From positions 1,302,001-1,366,000 of the forward strand of contig NZ_AP029019.1 in NCBI RefSeq assembly GCF_037101375.1: DNA of 64,000 nucleotides, given 5' to 3'. Origin of the DNA: Acidovorax sp. DW039. GTDB lineage: Bacteria; Pseudomonadota; Gammaproteobacteria; Burkholderiales; Burkholderiaceae_C. Shown here one piece after another: positions 8,579-17,307 of the stretch. Below the pieces are notes generated by a model. The model searched no databases. It was not told where the DNA came from and saw only the letters and a program-made list of their open reading frames with translations. Every line of letters begins with the position of its first letter. Within the stretch, counting starts at the first letter, position 1. Position numbers and translations under genes: made by a program.

Positions 8579-9757
8579 ATGAGAACTATGAAGAGCATTC
8601 CCAACAAGCTGGCTTCTCTGCTGCTGATGGCTGGTGCATGGGTGGGTAGCGCAGCCCACGCCGTTCAGGACCTGCCCGGCGGCCCCTCGGTCAATCAGCT
8701 CAATCTGGCTCCGCCGGTCACCAAGATTGCCGAGGAGCAACACTTCCTGCACTGGATGATGCTCATCATCTGCACGGTGATTTTCATTGCGGTGTTCTCC
8801 GTGATGTTTTATTCCATCTGGAAGCACCGCAAGTCTCGGGGTGCCAAGGCAGCCAACTTCCATGAATCGGTCACTGTAGAGGTCGTCTGGACCATCGTGC
8901 CCTTCATCATCGTCATCCTGATGGCTCTGCCTGCCACCAAGGTGTTGGTTGCACAAAAGGACACCACCAACGCCGATCTGACCATCAAAGCCACGGGTTA
9001 CCAGTGGAAGTGGGGGTATGACTATCTCAATGGTGAAGGCGAGGGGTTGGCGTTCATTTCCACGCTGGACAGCAATCACCGTGTGATGTCCGACAGTGGC
9101 AACGTGTCTCAAGCCCCTGCAGATTACCTTCTCAAGGTGGATAACCCGATGGTTGTGCCCGTGGGCAAGAAGGTGCGCATCATCACCACCGCCAACGACG
9201 TGATCCATGCCTTCATGGTTCCCGCCTTTGGTATCAAGCAGGATGCGATTCCCGGTTTTGTGCGCGACACCTGGTTCCGCGCTGAAAAGGTGGGTGACTA
9301 TTACGGCCAGTGCGCCGAGCTTTGCGGCAAAGAGCATGCCTACATGCCCATCCATGTGAAGGTTCTGTCTGCAGAAGACTACTCCGCTTGGGTGGCTGAT
9401 CAGAAAAAGAAGGCTGCAGCGAAGCTGGATGATCCCACCAAGGTGTGGGCCTTGGCCGACATCATCAAGCGTGGTGAAAAGGTGTACGCCGCCAACTGCG
9501 CCGCCTGCCATCAGGCCAACGGCAAGGGCGCGGGCCCCATCAAGCCGCTGGATGGCTCTGCCATCGTTCTGGATCAGGACCATGCCAAGCAGATCCAGAT
9601 TTTGTTGAACGGTGCTGCCAACGGTGCAATGCCTTCGTGGAAGCAGTTGAGCGACACAGACATCGCGGCAGTGGTGAGTTACACGAAGAACAGCTGGTCC
9701 AACAAGACTGGCCAGCTGGTGCAGCCAGCTGAAGTGGTGGCCCAGCGTGGCAAGTAA
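8579..9757 (+). CDS. ctaC: Cytochrome c oxidase subunit II with fused C-terminal cytochrome c domain
   Basis: 392 aa, longer than the ~250 aa of a plain subunit II. A signal peptide (to about residue 28) is followed by two membrane helices and a cupredoxin domain. The CuA ligands are visible: His210, Cys245, Cys249, His253 and Met256, with the same spacing as the Paracoccus enzyme. After a linker, a monohaem cytochrome c domain follows with C307-A-A-C310-H311. Subunit II accepts electrons at CuA; the extra haem suggests a caa3-type intramolecular donor. An in-frame ATG at 8588 is the alternative start. It begins the oxidase operon, 29 bases ahead of subunit I. Confidence 0.96.
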   Translation: MRTMKSIPNKLASLLLMAGAWVGSAAHAVQDLPGGPSVNQLNLAPPVTKIAEEQHFLHWMMLIICTVIFIAVFSVMFYSIWKHRKSRGAKAANFHESVTVEVVWTIVPFIIVILMALPATKVLVAQKDTTNADLTIKATGYQWKWGYDYLNGEGEGLAFISTLDSNHRVMSDSGNVSQAPADYLLKVDNPMVVPVGKKVRIITTANDVIHAFMVPAFGIKQDAIPGFVRDTWFRAEKVGDYYGQCAELCGKEHAYMPIHVKVLSAEDYSAWVADQKKKAAAKLDDPTKVWALADIIKRGEKVYAANCAACHQANGKGAGPIKPLDGSAIVLDQDHAKQIQILLNGAANGAMPSWKQLSDTDIAAVVSYTKNSWSNKTGQLVQPAEVVAQRGK

Positions 9758-9786
9758 TCAGGCCCAATCGCATTGAGGAATTCAAA

Positions 9787-11421
9787 ATGAGCGCAGTTCT
9801 CGATAACCACGGACACGCTGGCGATCACGCACACGACGGCCACGACCACCACCACGCACCCACTGGCTGGCGCCGCTGGGTGTTTGCCACCAACCACAAA
9901 GACATCGGCACGCTGTATTTGCTGTTCTCCTTCACCATGCTGATGGTGGGGGGCGTGCTGGCTCTGCTGATCCGTGCCGAGCTGTTCCAGCCTGGCCTGC
10001 AGCTGGTGAACCCTGAACTGTTCAATCAGCTCACCACCATGCATGGCCTCATCATGGTGTTCGGGGCCATCATGCCGGCCTTCGTGGGCTTTGCGAACTG
10101 GATGCTGCCACTGCAGATCGGCGCATCCGATATGGCTTTTGCCCGCATGAACAACTTCAGTTTCTGGCTGATGATTCCTGCGGCCATCATGCTGGTGTCG
10201 TCGTTCTTCATGCCCGGTGGCGCTCCGGCAGCGGGCTGGACGCTTTACGCACCGTTGACCCTGCAGATGGGCCCTTCCATGGATGCGGGCATTTTCGCCA
10301 TGCACATCCTGGGTGCTTCTTCCATCATGGGTTCGATCAACATCATCGTCACCATCCTGAACATGCGTGCCCCCGGCATGACGCTGATGAAGATGCCGAT
10401 GTTCGCCTGGACCTGGCTCATCACCGCCTATCTGCTGATCGCCGTGATGCCTGTGCTGGCAGGTGCCATCACCATGACGCTGACCGATCGCCACTTTGGC
10501 ACCAGCTTCTTCAACCCCGCCGGTGGCGGTGACCCGATCATGTACCAGCACATCTTCTGGTTCTTCGGCCACCCAGAGGTGTACATCATGATCTTGCCGG
10601 CTTTCGGCATCATCAGCCAGATCGTGCCCGCGTTTGCGCGCAAGAAGCTCTTCGGCTACGCATCCATGGTGTACGCCACGTCTTCCATCGCCATCCTGTC
10701 CTTCATTGTGTGGGCTCACCACATGTTCACGACAGGCATGCCAGTCACTGGACAGCTGTTCTTCATGTACGCCACCATGCTGATCTCCGTGCCTACGGCC
10801 GTGAAGATCTTCAACTGGATCGCCACCATGTGGCGCGGCTCCATGACCTTTGAAACCCCCATGCTGTTTGCGGTGGGCTTCATTTTCGTGTTCACCATGG
10901 GTGGGTTCACTGGCCTGATTCTGGCCATGGCTCCTATCGATATCCAGCTGCAGGACACCTACTATGTGGTGGCCCACTTCCATTATGTGCTGGTGGCAGG
11001 CTCCCTGTTCTCAATGTTCGCCGCCTACTACTATTGGGCGCCCAAGTGGACCGGTGTCATGTTCAGCGAAACCCGTGGTCAGATCCACTTCTGGGGTTCG
11101 TTGATCACTTTCAACATCACCTTCTTCCCCATGCACTTCCTGGGGCTGGCCGGTATGCCTCGCCGCTATGCCGACTATCCCATGCAGTTTGCTGACTTCA
11201 ATGCCATTGCATCAGTGGGCGCGCTGGGTTTTGGTCTGATGCAGGTGTACTTCTTCCTGTTTGTGGTGTTCCCTGCCATGCGCGGCAAGGGTGCCAAGGC
11301 ACCTCAGAAGCCATGGGAAGGCGCCGAGGGGCTGGAATGGGAAGTGCCTTCTCCAGCTCCGTTCCATACTTTTGAAACGCCCCCCAAGCTCGACGCCACT
11401 GCAACCCGCGTGGTGGGTTGA
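9787..11421 (+). CDS. ctaD: Cytochrome c oxidase subunit I (aa3-type)
   Basis: 544 aa with twelve membrane helices. It carries haem a and the haem a3-CuB centre where O2 is reduced and protons are pumped. All ligands are in place: His86 and His399 (haem a), His397 (haem a3), and CuB ligands His262, His311 and His312. The helix VI GHPEVY motif holds Glu264, the D-channel glutamate, and Tyr266, the residue cross-linked to His262. The first 23 residues contain eight histidines (positions 8-23), an unusual cytoplasmic extension that could bind metal. It lies between subunit II and small assembly genes. Confidence 0.98.
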   Translation: MSAVLDNHGHAGDHAHDGHDHHHAPTGWRRWVFATNHKDIGTLYLLFSFTMLMVGGVLALLIRAELFQPGLQLVNPELFNQLTTMHGLIMVFGAIMPAFVGFANWMLPLQIGASDMAFARMNNFSFWLMIPAAIMLVSSFFMPGGAPAAGWTLYAPLTLQMGPSMDAGIFAMHILGASSIMGSINIIVTILNMRAPGMTLMKMPMFAWTWLITAYLLIAVMPVLAGAITMTLTDRHFGTSFFNPAGGGDPIMYQHIFWFFGHPEVYIMILPAFGIISQIVPAFARKKLFGYASMVYATSSIAILSFIVWAHHMFTTGMPVTGQLFFMYATMLISVPTAVKIFNWIATMWRGSMTFETPMLFAVGFIFVFTMGGFTGLILAMAPIDIQLQDTYYVVAHFHYVLVAGSLFSMFAAYYYWAPKWTGVMFSETRGQIHFWGSLITFNITFFPMHFLGLAGMPRRYADYPMQFADFNAIASVGALGFGLMQVYFFLFVVFPAMRGKGAKAPQKPWEGAEGLEWEVPSPAPFHTFETPPKLDATATRVVG

Positions 11422-11431
11422 GGAGCCTTAC

Positions 11432-11542
11432 ATGACGCCTGAGCAGAAGAAGAGCAACCTCCGCATGGCCTTGATTCTGGCCTCGGTGGCTGTCGCATTC
11501 TTTGTGGGATTCATGGTCAAAGTCGCGCTGCTGTCACGCTGA
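11432..11542 (+). CDS. Cytochrome oxidase small assembly protein (36 aa)
   Basis: A 36-residue ORF begins at the ATG at 11432, ten bases after the subunit I stop, and ends nine bases before ctaG. It reads as a short charged N-terminus (TPEQKKSNLR) followed by one membrane helix (MALILASVAVAFFVGFMVK). Short one-helix proteins of this type occupy the same position in oxidase operons of Burkholderiales. A longer in-frame reading from 11261 would lie inside subunit I and is rejected. The role in assembly is inferred from family naming and position. Confidence 0.8.
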   Translation: MTPEQKKSNLRMALILASVAVAFFVGFMVKVALLSR

Positions 11543-11551
11543 GGACGTCCT

Positions 11552-12172
11552 ATGAGCTTGCGCCGGGAAAATGCAAAGATGGTGGGCAAACTGGTCGTGA
11601 TTGCGGCTGGCATGTTCGCTTTCGGATATGCACTGATCCCCATCTACAAGCACATTTGCGAGATGACCGGAATCAACATCCTGTCGCTGTCCGAGCGGCA
11701 GGTGCCCGGCAACGGCGTGGCGGGCAAAGACGCTCGTGTGCCCGCCAATACGCAGGTAGACAAGAGTCGCACCATCACGGTGGAGTTTGATGCCAATGCG
11801 CGTGGCCCCTGGGATTTCAAACCTGCGCAGCGCTCTGTGCAGGTACATCCGGGCGAGCTGACCACCGTGATGTACGAGTTCCAGAACGTGCAAAACCGTC
11901 GCATGGCCGCCCAGGCCATTCCGAGCTATGCGCCCCGTCAGGCTGCGGCGCACTTCACCAAGCTGGAATGCTTTTGCTTCAACCAGTACACGCTGGAGCC
12001 TGGTGAGAAAAAGGAATGGCCTGTCGCGTTTGTCATTGATCCTCGCCTTTCGAAAGACGTGACCACCATCACGCTGTCGTACACCTTCTTTGAGGTCGGG
12101 GGCAAGACGCCGCCAGCACCTGAGTCCACCGCTGCAGCGCCTGCGCTACAGATGCAGAAAGCAGGTTCATGA
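11552..12172 (+). CDS. ctaG: Cytochrome c oxidase assembly protein CtaG/Cox11 (CuB copper chaperone)
   Basis: 206 aa. One N-terminal membrane helix (residues about 12-32) anchors a periplasmic Ig-like domain. The conserved copper-binding motif CFCFNQ follows at the expected place, with the downstream EPGEKKEWPVAFVIDP stretch that defines Cox11/CtaG. The protein inserts copper into CuB of subunit I. Its stop overlaps the start of the next gene by four bases (ATGA), so translation is coupled. Confidence 0.95.
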   Translation: MSLRRENAKMVGKLVVIAAGMFAFGYALIPIYKHICEMTGINILSLSERQVPGNGVAGKDARVPANTQVDKSRTITVEFDANARGPWDFKPAQRSVQVHPGELTTVMYEFQNVQNRRMAAQAIPSYAPRQAAAHFTKLECFCFNQYTLEPGEKKEWPVAFVIDPRLSKDVTTITLSYTFFEVGGKTPPAPESTAAAPALQMQKAGS

Positions 12173-12393
12173 CATCCGTGGAGCCTTCAGCCAAAGTGCC
12201 AGCCACGCAGCGCAAGGGTTCTTTGCTGCGTACCGTGCGCGCAGTCGCCTGGTCGCTGATTGGTTTGCGCAAAGGGGCCGAATACGCTCAGGATGTCGAG
12301 AAGCTGAACCCCATCCACATCATCGTCGTGGGGCTCGTGGCGGTTTTTACTCTGGTGCTGGCGTTGATTGCGCTGGTCAACTGGATTGTGTGA
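12169..12393 (+). CDS. DUF2970 family small membrane protein
   Basis: 74 aa. A basic N-terminus including LLRTVRAVAWSLIGLRKG is followed by one C-terminal membrane helix (IHIIVVGLVAVFTLVLALIA). It overlaps the ctaG stop codon by four bases and precedes subunit III by 57 bases. DUF2970 proteins are found in aa3 oxidase operons of Beta- and Gammaproteobacteria; no biochemical function is known to me. Confidence 0.85.
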   Translation: MTSVEPSAKVPATQRKGSLLRTVRAVAWSLIGLRKGAEYAQDVEKLNPIHIIVVGLVAVFTLVLALIALVNWIV

Positions 12394-12450
12394 CCCAGTG
12401 GTTTGCCCCCGAAACGGATAACAACGATTTAGAGAGAGTCAGGAGCTGAA

Positions 12451-13332
12451 ATGAGTGCATCAACACACGGCACAACACCGTACTACTACGTGCCAGCAGA
12501 GTCTCGTCATCCTGTGATGGCGGCTGCCGGGCTGTTTTTTGTCATCCTCGGTGCTGGCCAGTGGATCAATGGCCACGAGTGGGGCAAGTATTCCCTGGCA
12601 CTAGGCCTGGTGTGGTGGCTTTTCGTCCTGTACCAATGGTTCCGTGACGCCGCCCGTGAAAGCGAAGGCGGGTTGTACGGCCACAAGATTGATTTGTCTT
12701 ACCGCTGGAGCATGAGCTGGTTCATCTTCTCGGAAGTCATGTTCTTCGGTGCATTCTTTACCGCGCTGTGGTGGGCACGGTCGCATTCAGTGCCTGCATT
12801 GGGCAGCCTGGACAATGCCTTGCTCTGGCCAGACTTCAAGGCGGTGTGGCCCAGCGTTTCAGCGGGTGTCACAGCTTCTCCAGCGGGTACGGTGGAGCCG
12901 TTCCAGACCGTGGGCCCTTTCTGGCTGCCCACCATCAACACTGCTTTGCTGCTGACATCGGGTGTGACGCTGACGATTGCCCACCACGCTCTGCGTGAGA
13001 ACCAGCGTGGCAAAACCATTGCCTTCATGTGGGCGACTGTGCTCCTGGGTATCGTGTTCCTGGCCGTGCAGGGCTATGAGTACTACCACCTCTACACCGA
13101 TCTGAACCTCAAGCTGTCCTCCGGCATCTTTGGCTCCACATTTTTCATGTTGACCGGCTTTCACGGCTTCCACGTTTTTGTGGGCATGCTGATGCTGTTG
13201 TTCATCACGCTGCGTCTGCAAAAGGGTCATTTCACGGCAGACAAGCACTTTGGTTTTGAAGGTGCGGCCTGGTACTGGCACTTTGTGGACGTGGTTTGGC
13301 TGGGTCTTTACGTGCTGGTTTACTGGATGTGA
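12451..13332 (+). CDS. ctaE: Cytochrome c oxidase subunit III
   Basis: 293 aa with seven membrane helices, the usual proteobacterial length. Recognisable segments include YYYVPAESRHPVMAAAG at the N-terminus, MSWFIFSEVMFFGAFFTALWW, GFHGFHVFVGMLMLLFITLR and the C-terminal AAWYWHFVDVVWLGLYVLVY. Subunit III stabilises subunit I and the proton pump. An agagagtcaggagc ribosome-site region precedes the ATG at 12451. A strong terminator lies about 90 bases downstream, ending the first oxidase transcription unit. Confidence 0.97.
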   Translation: MSASTHGTTPYYYVPAESRHPVMAAAGLFFVILGAGQWINGHEWGKYSLALGLVWWLFVLYQWFRDAARESEGGLYGHKIDLSYRWSMSWFIFSEVMFFGAFFTALWWARSHSVPALGSLDNALLWPDFKAVWPSVSAGVTASPAGTVEPFQTVGPFWLPTINTALLLTSGVTLTIAHHALRENQRGKTIAFMWATVLLGIVFLAVQGYEYYHLYTDLNLKLSSGIFGSTFFMLTGFHGFHVFVGMLMLLFITLRLQKGHFTADKHFGFEGAAWYWHFVDVVWLGLYVLVYWM

Positions 13333-13424
13333 CAGCAACGAAGAGGACGCCCGTTTGTCGGGTGGTCCCTTCGAGGGGCTGCACAGCCCTGCGTGCCAGG
13401 CCTAGTCTGCCGATCAAGGTCACT

Positions 13425-13458
13425 CAACAAAAAAGCGCCGTGAGGCGCTTTTTTGTTG
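13425..13458. terminator. Bidirectional intrinsic terminator after ctaE
   Basis: Perfect 15-bp inverted repeat around the loop gtga, with six A on the left and six T on the right of a GC core (gcgcc/ggcgc). It can terminate the oxidase operon from the left and the leftward DUF2909 gene from the right. Confidence 0.92.
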
Positions 13459-13505
13459 GACAGTCAGATGTGCCAGAGGCAAACGTCTGTGGATTGGAAA
13501 ACGGC

Positions 13506-13727
13506 TTACCGGGTTGCCGGTAAACCGGTAGGCTGGATATAGCCCAGTTGCCATGCCACCAGAATGCACAGGAACAGCACGACCGAAAGGCCTACCCGTA
13601 CTGCCAGCGCGCGGGCCATGCGGTTACCCTTGGTGCGGTCATTGCCTCCGTTGCGCATCATGAAGAACAGCGCAGAGCCAAGGCTGGCCAGGATTCCCAC
13701 GAATGCAACAATCACAAGGTATTTCAT
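13506..13727 (-). CDS. DUF2909 twin-transmembrane protein
   Basis: 73 aa from ATG 13727; an ATG at 13736 would add three residues. Two membrane helices (YLVIVAFVGILASLGSALFF and VGLSVVLFLCILVAWQLGYI) are separated by a short basic loop (GGNDRTKGNRMARALAVR). Such twin-helix proteins sit beside oxidase genes in Burkholderiales. It reads opposite to surf1, with only 15 bases between the two start codons. Function unknown. Confidence 0.8.
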   Translation of the reverse strand: MKYLVIVAFVGILASLGSALFFMMRNGGNDRTKGNRMARALAVRVGLSVVLFLCILVAWQLGYIQPTGLPATR

Positions 13728-13742
13728 GAAAGGCATTATCCC

Positions 13743-14507
13743 GTGACACCTCGCTCACGTACACAGTGGGTGCTTTTCATCGTGATCACCGTGGCAGCCA
13801 TTGCGGCCATGACCGTGACTGCCATGCTGGGCCGCTGGCAGCTGGGGCGGGCCCAGGAGAAGCTGGACTACCAGGCACAGATCGAAACCCGAGCTGCCAT
13901 GCTCCCGCTCAAGGGTGCTGACTTGCCCGTAGACATCTCTGCGGAGGGCGCAGCCTTGCTGCACCGTGCCGTGGCGCTGGAAGGCCGGTGGCTGCCTGAA
14001 CACACGGTTTACCTGGACAACCGGCAGATGAACGGGCGCCCCGGCTTTTTTGTGTTGACCCCCCTGCTGCTGCATGACGCCCCTGTGGTTCTTCTGGTGC
14101 AGCGCGGCTGGATACCCCGCAACTTTCAGGACCGTACGCAACTTCCCCAGGTGGAGACACCTTCCGGTTGGATTCAGGTGAAGGGCCGGGTTGCCGCTGC
14201 CCCATCACGGCTTTATGAGTTGGGGGCGGGCGAGAGCGCGCTGGGGTCTTCTCGCATCCGGCAGAATCTGGACTTGGCTGCGTTTCGCAGTGAAACGCGG
14301 TTGCCGCTGTGGGGTCTCACCGTGGTTCAGGTAGGTGAGGCCAGCGAAGGCCTGCTGCGCGACTGGCCGGTGGTTGCCTCGGGTGTCGACAAGCACTACG
14401 GCTACGCATTTCAATGGTTCGGGCTTTGCGGCCTGATTGCACTTCTTTATGTCTGGTTCCAAATCATCCGACGCTTCGTTCGCCCACGCCGCCAGCGTAC
14501 CCCCTGA
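13743..14507 (+). CDS. SURF1 family cytochrome oxidase biogenesis protein
   Basis: 254 aa from a GTG start at 13743; no ATG in frame fits, since the frame upstream runs over the DUF2909 gene. The SURF1 topology is clear. An N-terminal helix is followed by LGRWQLGRAQEK, then a periplasmic domain with EGRWLPEHTVYLDNRQMNGRPGF. A C-terminal helix is preceded by KHYGYAFQWFGL, the family signature. SURF1 assists haem a insertion into subunit I. The last 59 bases overlap the next gene. Confidence 0.92.
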   Translation: MTPRSRTQWVLFIVITVAAIAAMTVTAMLGRWQLGRAQEKLDYQAQIETRAAMLPLKGADLPVDISAEGAALLHRAVALEGRWLPEHTVYLDNRQMNGRPGFFVLTPLLLHDAPVVLLVQRGWIPRNFQDRTQLPQVETPSGWIQVKGRVAAAPSRLYELGAGESALGSSRIRQNLDLAAFRSETRLPLWGLTVVQVGEASEGLLRDWPVVASGVDKHYGYAFQWFGLCGLIALLYVWFQIIRRFVRPRRQRTP

Positions 14508-15195
14508 GGTTGCGGCAGAGCACCCTCTGGGTTTGACCATTCATAACCTGCCAGAGGCGGGCCAGGCCATGGACGTTGCCCAGCGTACACGCCATGGCCG
14601 CTGGAAGATGCTGGGCGTGCTGCTGATTTGCGCTGCACCAGTGGTCGCCTCGTATTTGACCTACTACGTGATCCGCCCGGAAGGCAGGCGCAGCCATGGC
14701 GAGCTGATCGAGCCGCAACGGGCCATGCCCTCCATTGCTGCGACAACGCTGGAGGGTCAATCGGTGCCGTTGACTGACCTGCAAGGCCAGTGGCTGCTCG
14801 TCAGCGTGAGTGGTGGCGATTGCCAGGCCGATTGTCAAAAACACCTATATCTGCAGCGGCAGTTGCGTGAAAGCCTGGGCCGCGAAAAAGACCGCATGGA
14901 TTGGGTCTGGTTGATCAACGATAACCAGCAGCCGCCAGCTACCCTCGCTCCAGCGCTGCAACAGGCGCAGGTGCGGCGCGTGGATGCCGCTGCTCTGGCG
15001 CAGTGGCTGGCGCCCGCCCCCGGGCACTCCCTTGCCGACCACATCTATGTGGTAGACCCCATGGGCCATTGGATGATGCGTTTTCCTGCCCCCATGGATG
15101 CTGCGGGTGCCGCCAAGGCCAAGAAGGACCTTGAGCGTCTGCTGCGTGCCTCTGCCTCGTGGGATCAACCGGGTCGTCCTGGAAAGCCGTCCTGA
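14449..15195 (+). CDS. SCO-like thioredoxin-fold protein in oxidase cluster
   Basis: 248 aa from ATG 14449; an upstream ATG at 14437 is possible. One membrane helix (MLGVLLICAAPVVASYLTYY) is followed by a periplasmic domain. That domain has the layout of SCO1: GQSVPLTDLQGQWLLVSVSG, then a Cys pair C125-xxx-C129 (DCQADCQ). Further on, GHSLADHIYVVDPMG corresponds to the His-containing stretch of SCO proteins. The CPxxCP prolines of true SCO1 are absent. It overlaps surf1 by 59 bases and is followed one base later by ctaA. I infer a copper or thiol-redox role in oxidase assembly. Confidence 0.7.
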   Translation: MSGSKSSDASFAHAASVPPEVAAEHPLGLTIHNLPEAGQAMDVAQRTRHGRWKMLGVLLICAAPVVASYLTYYVIRPEGRRSHGELIEPQRAMPSIAATTLEGQSVPLTDLQGQWLLVSVSGGDCQADCQKHLYLQRQLRESLGREKDRMDWVWLINDNQQPPATLAPALQQAQVRRVDAAALAQWLAPAPGHSLADHIYVVDPMGHWMMRFPAPMDAAGAAKAKKDLERLLRASASWDQPGRPGKPS

Positions 15196-15196
15196 C

Positions 15197-16408
15197 ATGG
15201 AAACGCAACCTCTCTACGATCTCGCGCCCCTGGCAAGGCTGATGCTGCTGGGGTTGCTGATTGCCCTGGGCCCCTTGGCCTGGATTCGCTTTCGCAGCCG
15301 CGGGGCCTCGCCCACGCGCCGACTGCAGATGCTCACGGTGCTCACTCTGTTCCTCACGTTCGATCTCGTGCTGTTCGGCTCGTTCACCCGGCTCACGGAT
15401 TCGGGCCTGGGCTGTCCGGACTGGCCCGGTTGCTACGGCAACGCCAGCCCCGTAGGCGCCCGCCACGAAATCGCTGCAGCACAAGAGGTCATGCCTACCG
15501 GCCCTGTAACGCACGGCAAGGCTTGGGTGGAGATGATCCACCGCTATTTGGCCACCGGTGTAGGGGTGCTGATCATTGTCATGACGGCATCTGCCTGGGT
15601 GCAGCGCCGCATGCAGGCACGGGCTGATGCTGACGCAGCACGCGGTGGCGTGGCCAAAGTCGATGGACTGCCCAGCCCGTGGTGGCCTACCTTCACCCTG
15701 TTCTGGGTGTGTCTGCAGGGGGCCTTTGGCGCGCTCACCGTCACCATGAAGCTTTTCCCCGCCATCGTCACCCTGCATTTGATGGGTGGGTTGGTACTGC
15801 TGGCCTTGCTCTGCGTGCAGGCCGTCCAGCACACGCGGGTGGCTTGCGGTGACTCCGCCGTGCAGGTCAGTGCGGGCCTTCGCTGGGCCATGTGGGCCGT
15901 GCTGGGTCTTCTGGGGCTGCAGGTGGCGCTGGGTGGTTGGGTCAGCACCAACTATGCCGTGCTGGCTTGTTCCACCTTTCCTACCTGCCAAGGCAGTTGG
16001 TGGCCCGATATGGACTTTGGCCAAGGATTCCAGATCTGGCGCGAACTGGGCTTGCTCAAGGATGGCTCGCACATCAGCTTTGCTGGCCTCACGGCCATTC
16101 ATTACGTGCACCGGCTTGCGGCCTACGCGGTGCTGCTGGCTTTGGGCTGGCTGGCCTGGCGATTGCACCGCACTGCGGGTCTGCGGTCGCAGGCGCGCTG
16201 GCTGGCTGCCTTGGCCCTGCTGCAGCTTGCCACAGGCCTGTCCAACGTCGTGCTGGACTGGCCCTTGGTTGCCGCTGTGTTGCACACCGGCGGGGCTGCG
16301 GCCCTGGTGGTGGTGTTGACCTGGGGGCTTGCTGCCAGCCGTGCAGTGGCTGTGGCTGGAACCCCGATTGAGATTCATGCGCCTGCAAGGCGCGCCGAGA
16401 GTGTTTGA
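15197..16408 (+). CDS. ctaA: Heme A synthase (CtaA/COX15)
   Basis: 403 aa with about eight membrane helices. It oxidises the C8 methyl of heme O to the formyl group of heme A. The four helix histidines of the family are present in EMIHRYLATGVG, IVTLHLMGGL, AIHYVHRLAAYA and VLHTGGAAA. The FGSFTRLTDSGLGCPDWPGCYG loop is the conserved COX15 extracytoplasmic segment. The start at 15197 lies one base after the preceding stop, and the stop abuts directly on the ctaB start. Confidence 0.95.
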   Translation: METQPLYDLAPLARLMLLGLLIALGPLAWIRFRSRGASPTRRLQMLTVLTLFLTFDLVLFGSFTRLTDSGLGCPDWPGCYGNASPVGARHEIAAAQEVMPTGPVTHGKAWVEMIHRYLATGVGVLIIVMTASAWVQRRMQARADADAARGGVAKVDGLPSPWWPTFTLFWVCLQGAFGALTVTMKLFPAIVTLHLMGGLVLLALLCVQAVQHTRVACGDSAVQVSAGLRWAMWAVLGLLGLQVALGGWVSTNYAVLACSTFPTCQGSWWPDMDFGQGFQIWRELGLLKDGSHISFAGLTAIHYVHRLAAYAVLLALGWLAWRLHRTAGLRSQARWLAALALLQLATGLSNVVLDWPLVAAVLHTGGAAALVVVLTWGLAASRAVAVAGTPIEIHAPARRAESV

Positions 16409-17302
16409 ATGAGTGTTGCTGCCGTTTCCCCGCCGTCGCGTTTTGCGCAGTTCTATGCGCTGACCAAACCCCGCGTGGTGCAGCTGATCGTGTTTTGTGC
16501 ACTGATTGGCATGGTGCTGGCCGTGCCGGGTCTGCCCAGTTGGCCTCAGGTGGGTCAGATGGCGCTGGCCAGCGCAGGCATCTGGCTGGTTGCAGGGGCT
16601 GCTGCCGCTTTCAATTGCATTGTGGAGCAGGGCATCGACGCGAAGATGAAACGCACCGCTTGGCGCCCCACGGCCAAGGGGGAGTTGTCCAACCAGGAGA
16701 CTTTGCTGTTCTCTGCCGTGCTCTGCGCTGTAGGCTCGGCCTTGCTGTATGTCTGGATCAATCCACTGACCATGTGGCTGACCTTCGCCACTTTCGTTGG
16801 CTATGCGGTCATCTACACGGTGGTGCTGAAGCCGCTGACCCCTCAGAACATTGTCATCGGCGGAGCTTCGGGTGCCATGCCGCCCGTGCTGGGCTGGTCT
16901 TCGATGACGGGTGACGTGGGCCCCGAGGCTCTGATTCTCTTCCTCATCATTTTTCTGTGGACGCCCCCGCATTTCTGGGCCCTGGCGCTCTACCGGGTGG
17001 AGGACTACCGTAAATCGGGCCTGCCCATGCTGCCGGTGACCCATGGCAACGAGTTCACGCGGCTGCAGGTGTTTCTCTACACCATCATCCTCTTTGCGGG
17101 CTGCCTCATGCCCTTTGTTTACGGCATGAGCTCGTGGATTTACCTGGCTTTTGCCGTGGTGCTCAGCGCAGGTTTCTGTGCCTATGGTTTTGCCCTGTGG
17201 CGCAACTACTCTGATGCGCTGGCGCGCAAAACCTTCCGTTTTTCCCTGATTCACCTGAGCGTGCTGTTTGCCGCATTGCTGGTGGATCACTACGTTCTGT
17301 GA
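16409..17302 (+). CDS. ctaB: Protoheme IX farnesyltransferase (heme O synthase)
   Basis: 297 aa UbiA-family prenyltransferase with nine membrane helices. It makes heme O, the substrate of CtaA, from heme B and farnesyl diphosphate. The first Asp-rich motif reads [19 protein letters not shown] (N-x3-D-x2-M-x-R-T) and the second [34 protein letters not shown] is also diagnostic. It starts immediately after the ctaA stop codon. Confidence 0.96.
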   Translation: MSVAAVSPPSRFAQFYALTKPRVVQLIVFCALIGMVLAVPGLPSWPQVGQMALASAGIWLVAGAAAAFNCIVEQGIDAKMKRTAWRPTAKGELSNQETLLFSAVLCAVGSALLYVWINPLTMWLTFATFVGYAVIYTVVLKPLTPQNIVIGGASGAMPPVLGWSSMTGDVGPEALILFLIIFLWTPPHFWALALYRVEDYRKSGLPMLPVTHGNEFTRLQVFLYTIILFAGCLMPFVYGMSSWIYLAFAVVLSAGFCAYGFALWRNYSDALARKTFRFSLIHLSVLFAALLVDHYVL

Positions 17303-17307
17303 TTACC

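Noticed and set aside
14939..17290. A 783-codon open frame on the minus strand opposite ctaA and ctaB
   Set aside because: It is antisense to two well-conserved genes, is rich in His/Gln/Arg as expected from reading GC-rich codons backwards, and has no family resemblance.
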